Of a stretch of DNA of 64,000 bases, positions 10,681-21,148 are shown piece after piece. The notes below the pieces were generated by a model. That model was not told where the DNA came from. It ran no database searches and saw only the letters and a program-made list of their open reading frames with translations. How positions within the stretch are numbered: position 1 is the first letter of the stretch; each line of letters begins with the position of its first letter. Location of the stretch: positions 135,996,990 through 136,060,989 of the forward strand of contig NC_050101.1 of the NCBI RefSeq assembly GCF_902167145.1, in the 5' to 3' direction. This stretch comes from Zea mays. Lineage: Eukaryota > Streptophyta > Magnoliopsida > Poales > Poaceae. The position numbers were made by a program, and so were the translations under genes.

Positions 10681-12640
10681 AGCATTCTCATCCTCATAAT
10701 AACGGGCCTGGTTGCATAGATGGTGGGGTTTTAGTAGCTAGTTGTGCAATGAGGTGATGTCACACGAAGGAAAAATAAAAAGGGGGGTTGCAACTTACCA
10801 GCAGGTTGTGCATTTTTTTTTTTTTCATCTCCTCACCAAACCTATCCTTCCCGATGCAACCTATGTAACTTGATGCACCAGGAATTTAAAGCATCCACTA
10901 AAAATTAATCAGGATTGTTATGTTAGAGTTTGTTATTAGTTAATGTAACCAATTCGGACTGGTCGTAGGCTAATAGCTTTGAATATTCATTATGATTTTT
11001 CTTCAGGGTTTACTTGGACAACTCTGATAGAGTTTTGTGTGGCTCAAAAGGAAAGAACACTATAAATAGTAGAAAAGAGAGGATGAATCATGAAGCAGCA
11101 CTCCATGCATTTGCACTAACATTACCTCCAGCAGTATTCAACATTGCTCTTGCTAGCCCATTCGTCATACCTGGCAGAACATGGAAATACAAGCCACCAT
11201 TTGATATTATATTTAAGCTACTTTTGTTATTCAGTTTCAGCTTACAGTCTTATTCATGTAACGTTTTTTTTTTTGTTATGACATCGGAAATGGGCAGTTT
11301 TAGATGCTCCACTAATTACTAACCTCGAGTCAAGTACATACCTGGTCATAAAAAATAGAAGTCTACTTTGTACAATTGGCTAGAATAACATGTCGTATTG
11401 CAATTGCAATAACCAAAGACAACAAGAGAATGGGAAAGATCAAGAACACTTACATGCTGAAACAGCCCTAGCACTTAGACATCCTGCAAAAGAGTTGCTG
11501 ACCTGCAAAGATCATTTCAGCTATGGACAAAGATCTAGATTCCCCAAATGCAAAAAAACATGACCTGCAATAGACAAACGTCGAATTTAATCACAACCAT
11601 CAAGAGTTATCAAAAACCAACCAAAAATCATCTATGTTACTTACCAAACTGTGAATCGGAGAATTCATGAACCGTTCCTCTAGAATGAAAAATAAAAAAA
11701 GGGAAATAACATTTTAGTTAGTTTGTATCATACAAGGATATGTCTCAGCAAGAAATTCTAATGAAACCAAGATACAAGAATAAATAGTCGAAGTGATACT
11801 TTCAGCTGTGGAGATGTCAGCTCAACAAAGAAAGAGCATAATGAATGATTTCAAGAACAAATATATATTACATAGAAGTGTTCAGTGACATAAAACTGAG
11901 CACTGGAAGGGTAAAACTGAGCAAAAAACACGACTAAGGGTAAAACTGAGCACACCAGCAAAATCGAGGGCACCACCCTAACATAAAAAATAGGAATTCC
12001 ATGCTTTATATAGGATATATAGGATCGAGGGTCTTAAAGAATATGTTTTTGAAGTGGTCTGCAGCTAAGAGTAAGGTAATGTAGTGAATGTTGTACCCAT
12101 GAATAAAGTGAGCACTTATGCAATGTTGTACAGGAGAACCCAATATATTTCATTTGGACATTAATATCCACAGTACTGTCCAAATTCACATGTGAAATTC
12201 CATCAAGAAATCATCTTCTCATATAAAATTAGCACTATACAATTGTTTTTTTCGGTTGAATCGCTATAGCAGTAAAGCTGGTCTTTAAAGTAATCAGACT
12301 TTTTATCAGAAGAAACAATCTTCCTTCACACCCAGTATCCTTATGCATTTACCATTGATCTCATTTGTAGAGTTGGAGTAGGCAAAATCGTATCTAGCAA
12401 ATTTGAAAATGAGATTCCATTGTTGAAGGTCAAAATTCATCAAGTGGGCTGCTGAGGCAAAATAATCGAAGTTTTTAGTAGTTCACTGCTGGGCACATGT
12501 GCATTGTAAGTGAATTGTTGATCTTATTATTGATAAACTAAATCTGGTACAAGAATTTTGTCATCGATATCAGTTCTAGATTGAGGGATGGTTCTGGCAG
12601 TTTAAAAACAAGTTTACAAATTATATAGTGATAAAATGAG
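10681..12640. other. Intergenic, no gene recognised
   Basis: AT-rich DNA with a T-run at 10812-10826. A 102-codon open frame at 11014-11322 shows no motif I know and has a low-complexity end, so I do not call a gene. Nothing else is supported. Confidence 0.45.
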
Positions 12641-12835
12641 ACAGAATTGTATCTAGATGCTGAACCACCAGGTCGCGAGTTCGAAGCAACCACTCTGCAT
12701 TTGCGTCAATAAAGCTCACCTCAGTTTATCCCTTCCCTAATCTGCGTCAATAAGGCTTACCTCAATTTATTCTTTCCCTAATCCCCATTCATGTGAGAGC
12801 ATGCGGCAATGGTCTGCCCCCTTTTTAATAACAAG
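12640..12835 (+). mobile_element. Au-like tRNA-derived SINE, diverged
   Basis: The sequence has a pol III B-box-like GAGTTCGAAGC (about 12676-12686), then CTGCATTTGCG, a GCTCACCTCAGTTTATCCCT motif, CATTCATGTGAGAGCATGCG and GTCTGCCCCC followed by T's. This is the order of grass Au SINEs. The segment CTGC(ATTTG)CGTCAATAA...TTCCCTAAT is repeated in tandem, so the 3' half carries an internal duplication. The 5' end is indistinct. Confidence 0.5.
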
Positions 12836-14104
12836 AGGAGAGGGGGAAGCAGACAACGAAGGGCGCTCTATAATAATGAGTTGAAGACAAAAGTTTTTGT
12901 CCTCACTAGATAGGCATAGTTTTTGTAAATATTAAATATTAATACTAAGATCCAACCACAAACAATGATTTTTAAGCCATTGTCATTAGTATTGATGCAC
13001 CAACGGGAGGTTGTACACTTGTACTTCAGTAATAAATTCAACTTTTGGATTCCTTTTCTCCTGTTCGTTCCTCTCGAGTTCACACTCCATTTCAACTTCT
13101 GCATTCAAATCTATATTAATCTATTAACAATCTAATGTGGGCATCTAGTGCTACCACGGTTTCACCCTCCGTGCTACCAACAATACCCACGTAAATTATC
13201 CACCAAAAAAATCTCAAGATTTTTTATTAATTATCTCCAGTCTTCACATAATATTTTTATGAACGCACAGGTACCATAGGCAGCAAATCAGAGACCTTCA
13301 TCCCTCGCCTCCCCCACTTCCAATGTTTCGTAGATCAGGAGGGGAAGGAAAGAGGCGGGCATACTTGTTCGTTGCCGGAGAAGGACACAACGAAGACCTA
13401 GGCATCTAAAAGCGACATAGATAGTATACCGCTAGATATATAGGGAAAGAGCATGTAAGCGGAGAAAGAAGCCCAGACGGAGCAGCTCCAAATCAAGAGG
13501 CACCCGCACCAGGCGTCAGTCCGAGAAGGGCGAGAGAATGCGAGTGTCTTCCCAGCCCTGGACCCGTCGAAGCGACACAACACCACCACCAACTCCGTAG
13601 CATATGTCGACTACTGCCACACTACGAGCATTGGTTGTCCAATATCTTAGACCTGGACTCCTCATCGCCAAGATAACCTAAGCGTGGCAGACGCCACCAT
13701 GTCCTCCTCGACGGCACACACAGAGAAAGGCCAGGAGCATGACCGACTCGCCCCATACCCGCGTCGACGAGCGTCGGTCGGCTCGCGGCTGCGATCGTGG
13801 GCGGAGGCACCAGGTTGGGGAGGAAGAAGGCCGGGAGCCCGGGAAGACGAACGGGACGTCCAATGACGGCGAAAACGATGGTGTGTGCACAATGTGAAAT
13901 GTCCTCGTGGACGTGCAATAACCACTGCGCGAGTCGGTGTCGGGGCTCGTGTCGGACGAATACGGGGAGGAGACGCCTGCTTCTACGCCCTCTGCCGAGA
14001 ATGGGGTGGCGCGAAGGTGGATGCATGAGGGGAGAGAGAGAAAAGAAGTAGAATGGCGAACGAGATGGTGGCAATTGAGACGAGAACCATCATTATCGTG
14101 TGAA
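12836..14104. other. Intergenic; GC-rich patch of unknown origin
   Basis: From about 13300 to 14110 the GC content rises sharply, and overlapping open frames occur on both strands (for example 13622-14074 minus). None shows a known domain. The patch may be a captured gene fragment or the decayed 5' part of a gene; no function is assigned. The rest is AT-rich and featureless. Confidence 0.4.
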
Positions 14105-14250
14105 GGTATAGATGGCCAAATGGGTCGTGTTTAGCGAGCCGGCCTGAGGCACGACCCATTTAATAGTGCCTGGGCCAACCCGGCACGAGCCCCGTGCGGT
14201 GCTTCGGTTGTAGCCTCGGCCCATAGTGCTGGCCTGGTCCGGCACGATTA
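14105..14250. mobile_element. hAT-like terminal fragment
   Basis: TATAGATGGCCAAATGGGTC followed by repeated GGCCCGGCACGA-type motifs (CCCGGCACGAGCC, GTCCGGCACGA) matches the ends of grass hAT-type elements that begin TAGGGATGGC. The opposite terminus was not found, so this is a truncated or degenerate end. Confidence 0.4.
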
Positions 14251-14309
14251 TTTTTTTATTTTACAAAAATTAATATATACATATGTATAATTTATATTAA
14301 ATATTATAA

Positions 14310-14412
14310 GTGCTTGAACATAATGTTCTACTGGTTAGACAGTTTCGCCCAGTGTCTCTCACCCTTCGTCCATCAGGGTGTGGGTTCAAACCCTATCTCC
14401 TGCACCACTTTT
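14310..14412 (+). mobile_element. tRNA-derived SINE-like segment
   Basis: An A-box-like TACTGGTTAGACAG near 14329 and a B-box-like GGTTCAAACCC near 14383-14393, followed by CTGCACCA and a T/A-rich tail, resemble a tRNA-related pol III unit. The arms do not form a clean cloverleaf, so it is not called a functional tRNA. Confidence 0.4.
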
Positions 14413-14699
14413 TTTAATATTTTACGCTGAGTTGATTTGAAAGAAATGTGGGGGCTTTTTTGTAAAAAAATGACGCGGGACGACCGTTGAAACTGATGTT
14501 TTAAGTATAGTAGAGAAATATTAATAATTTTTATATAAATATGGTCAAAGTTAACAATGGCTGACTCCTCAAGAAGGGGGAACGACCAATATTTATGTAC
14601 TGAGACAGTATATGATATTTGGCCTTTGTACAGTTCACTAAAACGGGTTGTTTATATTTTTCATACAATAAAGATGTTGAGATTTATGAAATCAAGTTA

Positions 14700-14847
14700 T
14701 AATAAATAATAGAAAATGTGGGAAACCCTAACCCTAGTATAAGGTGGGGATATGTATTAATAGACTTGGTGTTGGGCCTCGCCCATTATAGATGGCGAAA
14801 GGGTAAATACACACGGAAGACCCATAAACCCTAATACAATGCTAACA
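14700..14847 (-). repeat. Possible start of the copia fragment's 3' LTR
   Basis: On the minus strand a GGGGGG run (polypurine tract) directly precedes TGTTAGCATTG at 14847. That is where a 3' LTR should begin after the RNase H-containing pol. The other LTR end was not found; the given left limit is arbitrary. Confidence 0.4.
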
Positions 14848-14865
14848 CCCCCCGCAGTCACAACT

Positions 14866-15692
14866 CTATCCTTTATAGATGTTGAGACTAGACCGAAAGC
14901 CTAGGAATACACTCGTCGGTAACCCCTTGGTGAAGATGTCGGCAAACTGCAGCGTGGTGGGAACGCTGAGAACCCGAACATCACTTGCAGCGACACGCTC
15001 GCGGACGAAGTGCAGATCGATCTCCATATGCTTTGTGCGCTGATGTTGCACGGGATTGGTGGAGAGGTAGACGGCGCTGACGTTGTCGCAGTAGACGAGG
15101 GTGGCGCGCTAGAGGGGGCTGTGGAGCTCATGGAGGAGTTGGCGCATCCAGGAGGCCTCCGGTGCGCTGTTGGCCACAACGCGGTACTCAGCCTCTGCAC
15201 TGGAGCGGGAGACGACGGGCTGCCGCTTGGCGGCCCAGGAGACAAGGTTAGCGCCCAGGAATACGACATAGCTGGAAGTGGATCGGCGTGTGTCGGGGCA
15301 TCCGGCCCAGTCTGCGTCGGTGTAGACCACGAGATCCGACGTTGGGGATGGTCGGAGGAGTAGACCGTAGTCGAGGGAGCCACGGAGGTAGCGTAGGATC
15401 CGCTTGAGAGTGGTGAGATGGGGCTCCCGTGGGGTGTGCATGTGGAGGCACACCTGCTGGAAGGCGTAGGCGATGTCGAGGTGGGAGAAGGTGAGGTATT
15501 GAAGCGCGCCGGTCAGGCTCCGGTAAGATGTCACATCGATGACCGGGTACCCATCGTCCTCAGAGAGCTTCGCCTGAGTATCGACAGGCGTGGAGCAGGG
15601 CTTGTAGTCGGACATGCTAGTCCACTCCAGAATATCGATGGCGTACTGGCGCTGGTGCAGGAAGAGACCTAGGGCTGACATTCGACACTCAA
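14866..15692 (-). pseudogene. Ty1/copia pol fragment: RNase H region
   Basis: C-terminal part of a copia polyprotein. It shows the conserved order LFLHQRQYAIDIL, TPVDTQAKL, YRSLTGALQYLT, VVYTDADWAGCPDTRRST, SRSSAEAEYR and, after an in-frame TAG at 15109-15111, QHQRTKHMEIDLHFVRERV and LQFADIFTKGLP. The TAG makes it a pseudogene; the frame continues to 14866. A purine run followed by TGTTAGC on the minus strand at 14847 marks a probable polypurine tract and LTR start. RT and integrase are missing. At about 15692 it joins LINE sequence. It differs from the SIRE-type pol at 17893-21081. Confidence 0.85.
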
Positions 15693-15767
15693 GGAGGTTT
15701 CTAGGTGGTATCTGAAAGGCTTCAAGGTTGAGAGAGATATTCTTATGTGCAACTGTCCCTAGGAGAT
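15693..15767 (-). pseudogene. LINE ORF2 fragment (downstream part of split LINE)
   Basis: On the minus strand this short stretch reads LLGTVAHKNISLNLEAF, which continues the LINE reading frame interrupted at 25176-25180. Plant L1-type ORF2 proteins have such a segment just before the reverse transcriptase core. The copia element at 15768-25175 inserted here and duplicated GAGAT (15763-15767). The LINE frame ends at about 15692 where copia RNase H sequence begins. Confidence 0.65.
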
Positions 15768-17071
15768 TGAAAGTCGCCAAGAGGGGGGGGGAATAGGGCG
15801 AAGCTGAAATTTACAAATATAAACACAACTACAAGCCGGGTTAGCGTTAGAAATATAATAGAGTCCGCGAGAGAGGGTGCAAAACAAATCGCAAGGGAAT
15901 AATCAAGTGAGACACGCGGATTTGTTTTACCGAGGTTCGGTTCTCTCAAACCTACTCCCCGGAGGCACAAAGGTCGGGTCTCTTTCAACCCTTACCCTCT
16001 CTCAAACGGTCCCTCGGACCGAGTGAGCTTTCTCTTCTCAATCACTTGGAACACAAAGTTCCCACAAGGACCACCACAAGTTTGGTGTCTCTTGCCTCAA
16101 TTACAAGTGAGTTTGATCACAATGAAAGAATCAAGAAAGAAGAAAGCAATCCAAGCGCAAGAGCTCAAAAGAACACAAGCAAATCTCTCTCACTAGTCAC
16201 TAGGGCGTTGTGTGGAATTTGGAGAGGATTTGATCTCTTTGGTGTGTCTAGAATTGAATTCTAGAGCTCTTGTAAGTAGTTGGGAAGTGGAAAACTTGGA
16301 TGACTTGAATGTGGGGTGGTTGGGGGTATTTATAACCCCAACCACCAAACTAGCCGTTTGGTGAGGCTGTCTGTTCGATGGCGCACCGGACAGTCCGGTG
16401 CACACCGGACATGTCCGGTGCGACAGCCACGTCACCAAAGCCGTTGGGTTCCGACCGTTGGAGTTCTATCTTCTGGGCCCGCCTGGATGTCCGGTGGCGC
16501 ACCGGACATGTACTGTTGAGTGTCCGGTGTGCCAGCATGGGTGTGCCTGACCTCTGCGCGCGCTGCGCGTGCATTTAATGCGTCGCAGGTAGCCGTTGGC
16601 GCCGAAATAGTCGTTGCCCCGCTGTTACACCGGACAGTCCGGTGTACACCGGACAGTCCGGTGAATTTTAGCGGAGCGGCTGAAGTGAATTCCCGAGGCT
16701 GGCGAGTTCCTGAGGCCGCTCTTCCTTGGAGCACTGGACATGTCCGGTGTACACCGGACAGTCCGGTGAATTATAGCGGAGTTGCCTCTGGAATTTCCCG
16801 AAGGTGACGAGTTTGTAGTTTGAGTCCTCTAGTGCACCGGACATGTCCGGTGGCACACCGGACAGTCCGGTGCGCCAGACCAGAGGTGCCTACAGTTGTT
16901 CCTTGCTCCTTTGTTTGAACCCAATACTTGGTCTTTTTATTGGCTAAGTGTGAACCTTTGGTACCTGTATAACTTATGCACTAGAGCAAACTAGTTAGTC
17001 CAAATATTTGTGTTGGGCAATTCAACCACCAAAATTAATTAGGGACTAGGTGTAAGCCTAATTCCCTTTCA
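15768..17071 (-). repeat. 3' LTR of the Opie/Ji-like copia element
   Basis: Begins TGAAAGTCGCC and ends CCCTTTCA on the plus strand. A TATA box (TTATAAATA on the minus strand) lies at about 16327-16335. Four clusters of CCGGACAGTCCGG and CCGGACATGTCCGG palindromes occur at about 16386-16418, 16628-16660, 16737-16769 and 16847-16873. Compared with the 5' LTR, it has lost bases near 15960 (GTTGAGGAGGCC region). It carries an extra ~19-bp palindrome unit near 16640 and an extra CGCTGCGCG near 16560. Confidence 0.93.
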
Positions 17072-17072
17072 A

Positions 17073-17085
17073 TCTCCCCCTTTTT
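17073..17085 (-). other. Polypurine tract of the copia element
   Basis: On the minus strand AAAAAGGGGGAGA lies 2 bases before the 3' LTR, the position where plus-strand DNA synthesis is primed. Further CTCCCC(C)-type tracts occur upstream at 17401, 17473, 17583 and 17653. Confidence 0.75.
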
Positions 17086-17892
17086 GGTGATTGATGCCAA
17101 CACAAACCAAAGCAAACATAAAAGTGCATAATTGAACTAGTTTGCATAATGTAAGTGCAAAGGTTGCTTGGAATTGAGCCAATAAATGTTACTTACTAGA
17201 TATGCATGGATTGTTTCTTTATTTTTAACATTTTGGACCACGCTTGCACCACATGTTTTGTTTTTGTAAATTCTTTTGTAAATTCTTTTCAAAGTCCTTT
17301 TGCAAGATGGTCAAAGGTAAATGAATAAGATTTTGAGAAGCATTTTCAAGATTTGAAATTCTCTCCCCTTGTTCCAAAAGCTTTTCCTTTGACTAAACAA
17401 AACTCCCCCTCAATCAATTCTCCTCTTAGTGTTCAAGAGAGTTTTAAGATATCAAGTTTTGAAAATACTACTTGCTCCCCCTTTAGAACACAAAGAGATA
17501 CCAATTTGAGATTTACCAATTGAAAATCATTAATTTGAAAAATTAGGGTGGTGGTGCGGTCCTTTTGCTTTGGGCCAATACTTTCTCCCCCTTTGGCATG
17601 AATCGCCAAAAATGGATACTTGAAATGAAATATAGGCCCTTTGCTAACTACATTCTCCCCTTTGGCAAATAAAACATATAAGTGAAGATTATACCAAAGA
17701 TGGAGAGTGATGCGGAGCGACGGCGAAGGATGAGTAGTAGAGTGGAGTGGAAGCCTTTGTCTTCGCCGAAGACTCCAATTCCCTTTCAATATACCTATGA
17801 CTTGGTTTGAAATATACTTGAAAACACATTAGTCATAGCATATATAAAAGGGACATGATCAAAGGTATATTTATGAGCTATGTGTGCAAGTT
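17086..17892 (-). other. Non-coding 3' region of the copia element with repeated purine tracts
   Basis: About 800 bases between the pol stop and the 3' LTR hold no supported frame. They contain four more GGGGAG-type tracts on the minus strand (at 17401, 17473, 17583, 17653), two of them followed by GCCAAA-like sequence. SIRE-lineage elements may have an envelope-like frame here; none is visible. Confidence 0.6.
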
Positions 17893-20800
17893 TTAGCAAA
17901 AGAAATTCCTAGAATCAAGAATATTGAGCTCATGCCTAAGTTTGGTAAAAGATTGTTCATCAAGTGGCTTGGTAAAGATATCGGCTAATTGATCTTTAGT
18001 GTTAATGTATGAAATCTCGATATCCCCCTTTTGTTGGTGATCCCTAAGAAAATGATACCGAATGGCTATGTGTTTAGTGTGGCTATGCTCAACGGGATTA
18101 TCCGCCATGCGGATTGCACTCTCATTATCACATAGAAGAGGAACTTTGGTTAGTTTGTAACCGTAGTCCCGCAGGGTTTGCCTCATCCATAGCAATTGCG
18201 CGCAACAGTGGCCTGCGGCAATGTACTCGGCTTCGGCGGTAGAAAGAGCGACCGAATTTTGCTTCTTTGAAGCCCAAGACACCAAGGATCTTCCCAAGAA
18301 CTGGCAAGTCCCCGATGTGCTCTTTCTATTAATCTTACACCCCGCCCAATCGGCATCCGAATAACCAATCAAATCAAATGTGGATCCCCGAGGGTACCAA
18401 AGCCCAAACTTAGGAGTATAAGCCAAATATCTCAAGATTCGTTTTACGGCCGTAAGGTGGGATTCCTTAGGGTCGGATTGGAATCTTGCACACATGCATA
18501 CGGAAAGCATAATGTCCGGTCGAGATGCACATAAATATAGCAATGAACCAATCATTGACCGGTATACCTTTTGATCCACGGACTTACCTCCCGTGTCGAG
18601 GTCGAGATGCCCATTAGTTCCCATGGGTGTCTTGATGGGCTTGGTATCCTTCATTCCAAACTTGGTTAAAATGTCTTGAGTGTACTTCGTTTGGCTAATG
18701 AAGGTGCCCTCTTGGAGTTGCTTGACTTGAAATCCTAGAAAATACTTCAACTCCCCCATCATCGACATCTCGAATTTTTGTGTCATGATCCTACTAAATT
18801 CTTCACATGTAGATTCGTTAGTAGACCCAAATATAATATCATCAACATAAATTTGGCATACAAACAAATCATTGTCAAGAGTTTTAGTGAATAAAGTAGG
18901 ATCAGCCTTGCCGACTTTGAAGTCATTTGCAATAAGGAAATCTCTAAGGCATTCATACCATGCTCTTGGGGCTTGCTTGAGCCCATAAAGCGCCTTAGAG
19001 AGCCTATAAACATGGTTAGGATACTCACTATCTTCAAAGCCGGGAGGTTGCTCAACATAGACCTCCTCCTTGATTGGTCCATTGAGGAAGGCACTTTTCA
19101 CGTCCATTTGATAAAGCTTGAAGCCATGGTAAGTAGCATAGGCCAATAGTATGCGAATTGACTCAAGCCTAGCTACGGGTGCATAGGTTTCACCAAAATC
19201 CAAACCTTCGACTTGTGAATACCCCTTGGCCACGAGTCGAGCTTTGTTCCTTGTCACCACACCATGCTCGTCTTGCTTGTTGCGGAAGACCCACTTGGTT
19301 CCTACAACATTTTGATTAGGACGTAGAACCAAATGCCATACCTCGTTCCTCGTGAAGTTGTTGAGCTCCTCTTGCATCGCCATCACCCAATCCGAATCTT
19401 GGAGTGCTTCTTCTACCCTGTGTGGCTCAATAGAGGAAACAAAAGAGTAATGCTCACAAAAATGTGCAACACGAGATCGAGTGGTTACCCCTTTATGAAT
19501 GTCGCCGAGGATGGTGTCGACGGGGTGATCTCGTTGTATTGCTTGGTGGACTCTTGGGTGTGGCGGCCTTGGTTGTTCATCCTCCTTGTCTTTATCATTT
19601 GCATCTCCCCCTTGATCATTGTCGTCATCTTGAGGTGGCTCATCATTGTTTTCTTCCTCTTTATCAACTTGAGTCTCGTCCTCATTTTGGGTTGGTGGAG
19701 ATGCTTGCGTGGAGGAGGATGGTTGATCTTGTGCATGTGGAGGCTCTTCGGATTCCTTAGGACACACATTCCCAATGGACATGTTCCTTAGCGCGATGCA
19801 CGGAGCCTGTTCTTCACCTATCTCATCAAGATCAACTTGCTCTACCTGAGAGCCGTTAGTCTCATCAAACACAACGTCACAAGAAACTTCAACTAGTCCT
19901 GAGGACTTGTTAAAGACTCTATATGCCCTTGTGTTTGAATCATATCCTAGTAAAAAGCCTTCTACAGTTTTAGGAGCAAATTTAGATTTTCTACCTCTTT
20001 TGACAAGAATAAAACATTTGCTACCAAAAACTCTAAAATATGAAATGTTTGGCTTTTTACCGGTTAGGAGTTCATAGGATGTCTTCTTGAGGATTCGGTG
20101 TAGATATAACCGGTTGATGGCGTAGCAAGCGGTGTTGACCGCCTCGGCCCAAAACCGATCTGGTGTCTTGTATTCATCAAGCATGGTTCTTGCCATGTCC
20201 AATAGAGTTCGATTCTTCCTCTCTACTACACCATTTTGTTGTGGGGTGTAGGGAGAAGAGAACTCATGCTTGATGCCCTCCTCCTCAAGGAAGCCTTCAA
20301 TTTGAGAGTTCTTGAACTCCGTCCCGTTGTCGCTTCTAATTTTCTTGATCCTTAAGCCGAACTCATTTTGAGCCCGTCTCAAGAATCCCTTTAAGGTCTC
20401 TTGGGTATGGGATTTATCCTGCAAAAAGAACACCCAAGTGAAGCGAGAATAATCATCCACTATTACAAGACAATACTTACTCCCGTCGATGCTTATGTAA
20501 GCAATCGAGCCGAATAGATCCATGTGGAGTAGCTCAAGTGGCTTGTCGGTCGTCATGATGTTCTTGTGTGGATGTTGGGACCCAACTTGCTTTCCTGCTT
20601 GGCATGCGCTACAAATCCTGTCTTTCTCAAAATGAACATTTGTTAGTCCTAAAATGTGCTCTCCCTTTAGAAGCTTATGAAGATTCTTCATCCCAACGTG
20701 GGCTAGTCGGCGATGCCAGAGCCAACCCATGTTAGTCTTAGCAATTAAGCATGTGTCGAGTTCAGCTCTATCAAAATCTACCAAGTATAGCTGACCCTCT

Positions 20801-21081
20801 AACACACCCTGAAATGCTATTGAATCATCACTTCTTCTAAAGACAGTGACACCTACATCAGTAAAGAGACAGTTGTAGCCCATTTGACATAATTGAGATA
20901 CAGAAAGCAAATTGTAATCTAAAGAATCTACAAGAAAAACATTGGAAATGGTATGGTCAGGTGATATAGCAATTTTACCCAATCCTTTGACCAAACTTTG
21001 ATTTCCATCCCCGAATGTGATAGCTCGTTGGGGATCTTGGTTTTTCTCATATGAGGAGAACATCTTCTTCTCCCCTGTCAT
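17893..21081 (-). CDS. Copia pol polyprotein: protease-integrase-RT-RNase H
   Basis: Enzymes of the copia element: protease matures the polyprotein, integrase inserts the DNA copy, and reverse transcriptase with RNase H copies the RNA, in cytoplasmic particles. Domains in order: the protease DSG triad lies just upstream of the first ATG (21094-21102, same frame), so the true product is longer. The integrase zinc region has HRRLAHVG...CSACQ (about residues 118-163). The catalytic core has HMDLFG, SDNGTEF and NGVVERKN (about 190-290). The RT has [11 protein letters not shown] and YVDD (near 745). RNase H has [15 protein letters not shown] and STAEAEY (about 930-985). It ends after the LADIFTKPL box typical of copia. 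The frame differs from gag, which stops at 21149. No internal stop, so coding capacity looks intact. Confidence 0.95.
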   Translation of the reverse strand: MTGEKKMFSSYEKNQDPQRAITFGDGNQSLVKGLGKIAISPDHTISNVFLVDSLDYNLLSVSQLCQMGYNCLFTDVGVTVFRRSDDSIAFQGVLEGQLYLVDFDRAELDTCLIAKTNMGWLWHRRLAHVGMKNLHKLLKGEHILGLTNVHFEKDRICSACQAGKQVGSQHPHKNIMTTDKPLELLHMDLFGSIAYISIDGSKYCLVIVDDYSRFTWVFFLQDKSHTQETLKGFLRRAQNEFGLRIKKIRSDNGTEFKNSQIEGFLEEEGIKHEFSSPYTPQQNGVVERKNRTLLDMARTMLDEYKTPDRFWAEAVNTACYAINRLYLHRILKKTSYELLTGKKPNISYFRVFGSKCFILVKRGRKSKFAPKTVEGFLLGYDSNTRAYRVFNKSSGLVEVSCDVVFDETNGSQVEQVDLDEIGEEQAPCIALRNMSIGNVCPKESEEPPHAQDQPSSSTQASPPTQNEDETQVDKEEENNDEPPQDDDNDQGGDANDKDKEDEQPRPPHPRVHQAIQRDHPVDTILGDIHKGVTTRSRVAHFCEHYSFVSSIEPHRVEEALQDSDWVMAMQEELNNFTRNEVWHLVLRPNQNVVGTKWVFRNKQDEHGVVTRNKARLVAKGYSQVEGLDFGETYAPVARLESIRILLAYATYHGFKLYQMDVKSAFLNGPIKEEVYVEQPPGFEDSEYPNHVYRLSKALYGLKQAPRAWYECLRDFLIANDFKVGKADPTLFTKTLDNDLFVCQIYVDDIIFGSTNESTCEEFSRIMTQKFEMSMMGELKYFLGFQVKQLQEGTFISQTKYTQDILTKFGMKDTKPIKTPMGTNGHLDLDTGGKSVDQKVYRSMIGSLLYLCASRPDIMLSVCMCARFQSDPKESHLTAVKRILRYLAYTPKFGLWYPRGSTFDLIGYSDADWAGCKINRKSTSGTCQFLGRSLVSWASKKQNSVALSTAEAEYIAAGHCCAQLLWMRQTLRDYGYKLTKVPLLCDNESAIRMADNPVEHSHTKHIAIRYHFLRDHQQKGDIEISYINTKDQLADIFTKPLDEQSFTKLRHELNILDSRNFFC

Positions 21082-21148
21082 GTGGTTTGTGCACCCGCTG
21101 TCGAGTATCCAACTTGAGCCCCCGGATGCATAAACCTACAAAACAATT

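Noticed and set aside
11014..11322. 102-codon plus-strand ORF
   Set aside because: No recognisable motif, ends in a low-complexity Phe-rich run, no neighbouring exon signals.
13622..14074. 150-codon minus-strand ORF
   Set aside because: Overlapping open frames on both strands, no domain, GC-rich; reported only as an unexplained GC patch.
14310..14412. Functional tRNA gene
   Set aside because: A- and B-box-like motifs and a CACCA end are present, but the arms do not pair as a cloverleaf.
15109..15780. Single 223-codon ORF treated as one gene
   Set aside because: Its ATG lies inside the inserted LTR; the frame crosses an LTR end, a LINE piece and a copia RNase H piece.
16386..16873. Spaced short repeats resembling a CRISPR array
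   Set aside because: Repeats are irregularly spaced palindromes inside plant LTRs, with no cas genes and a eukaryotic context.
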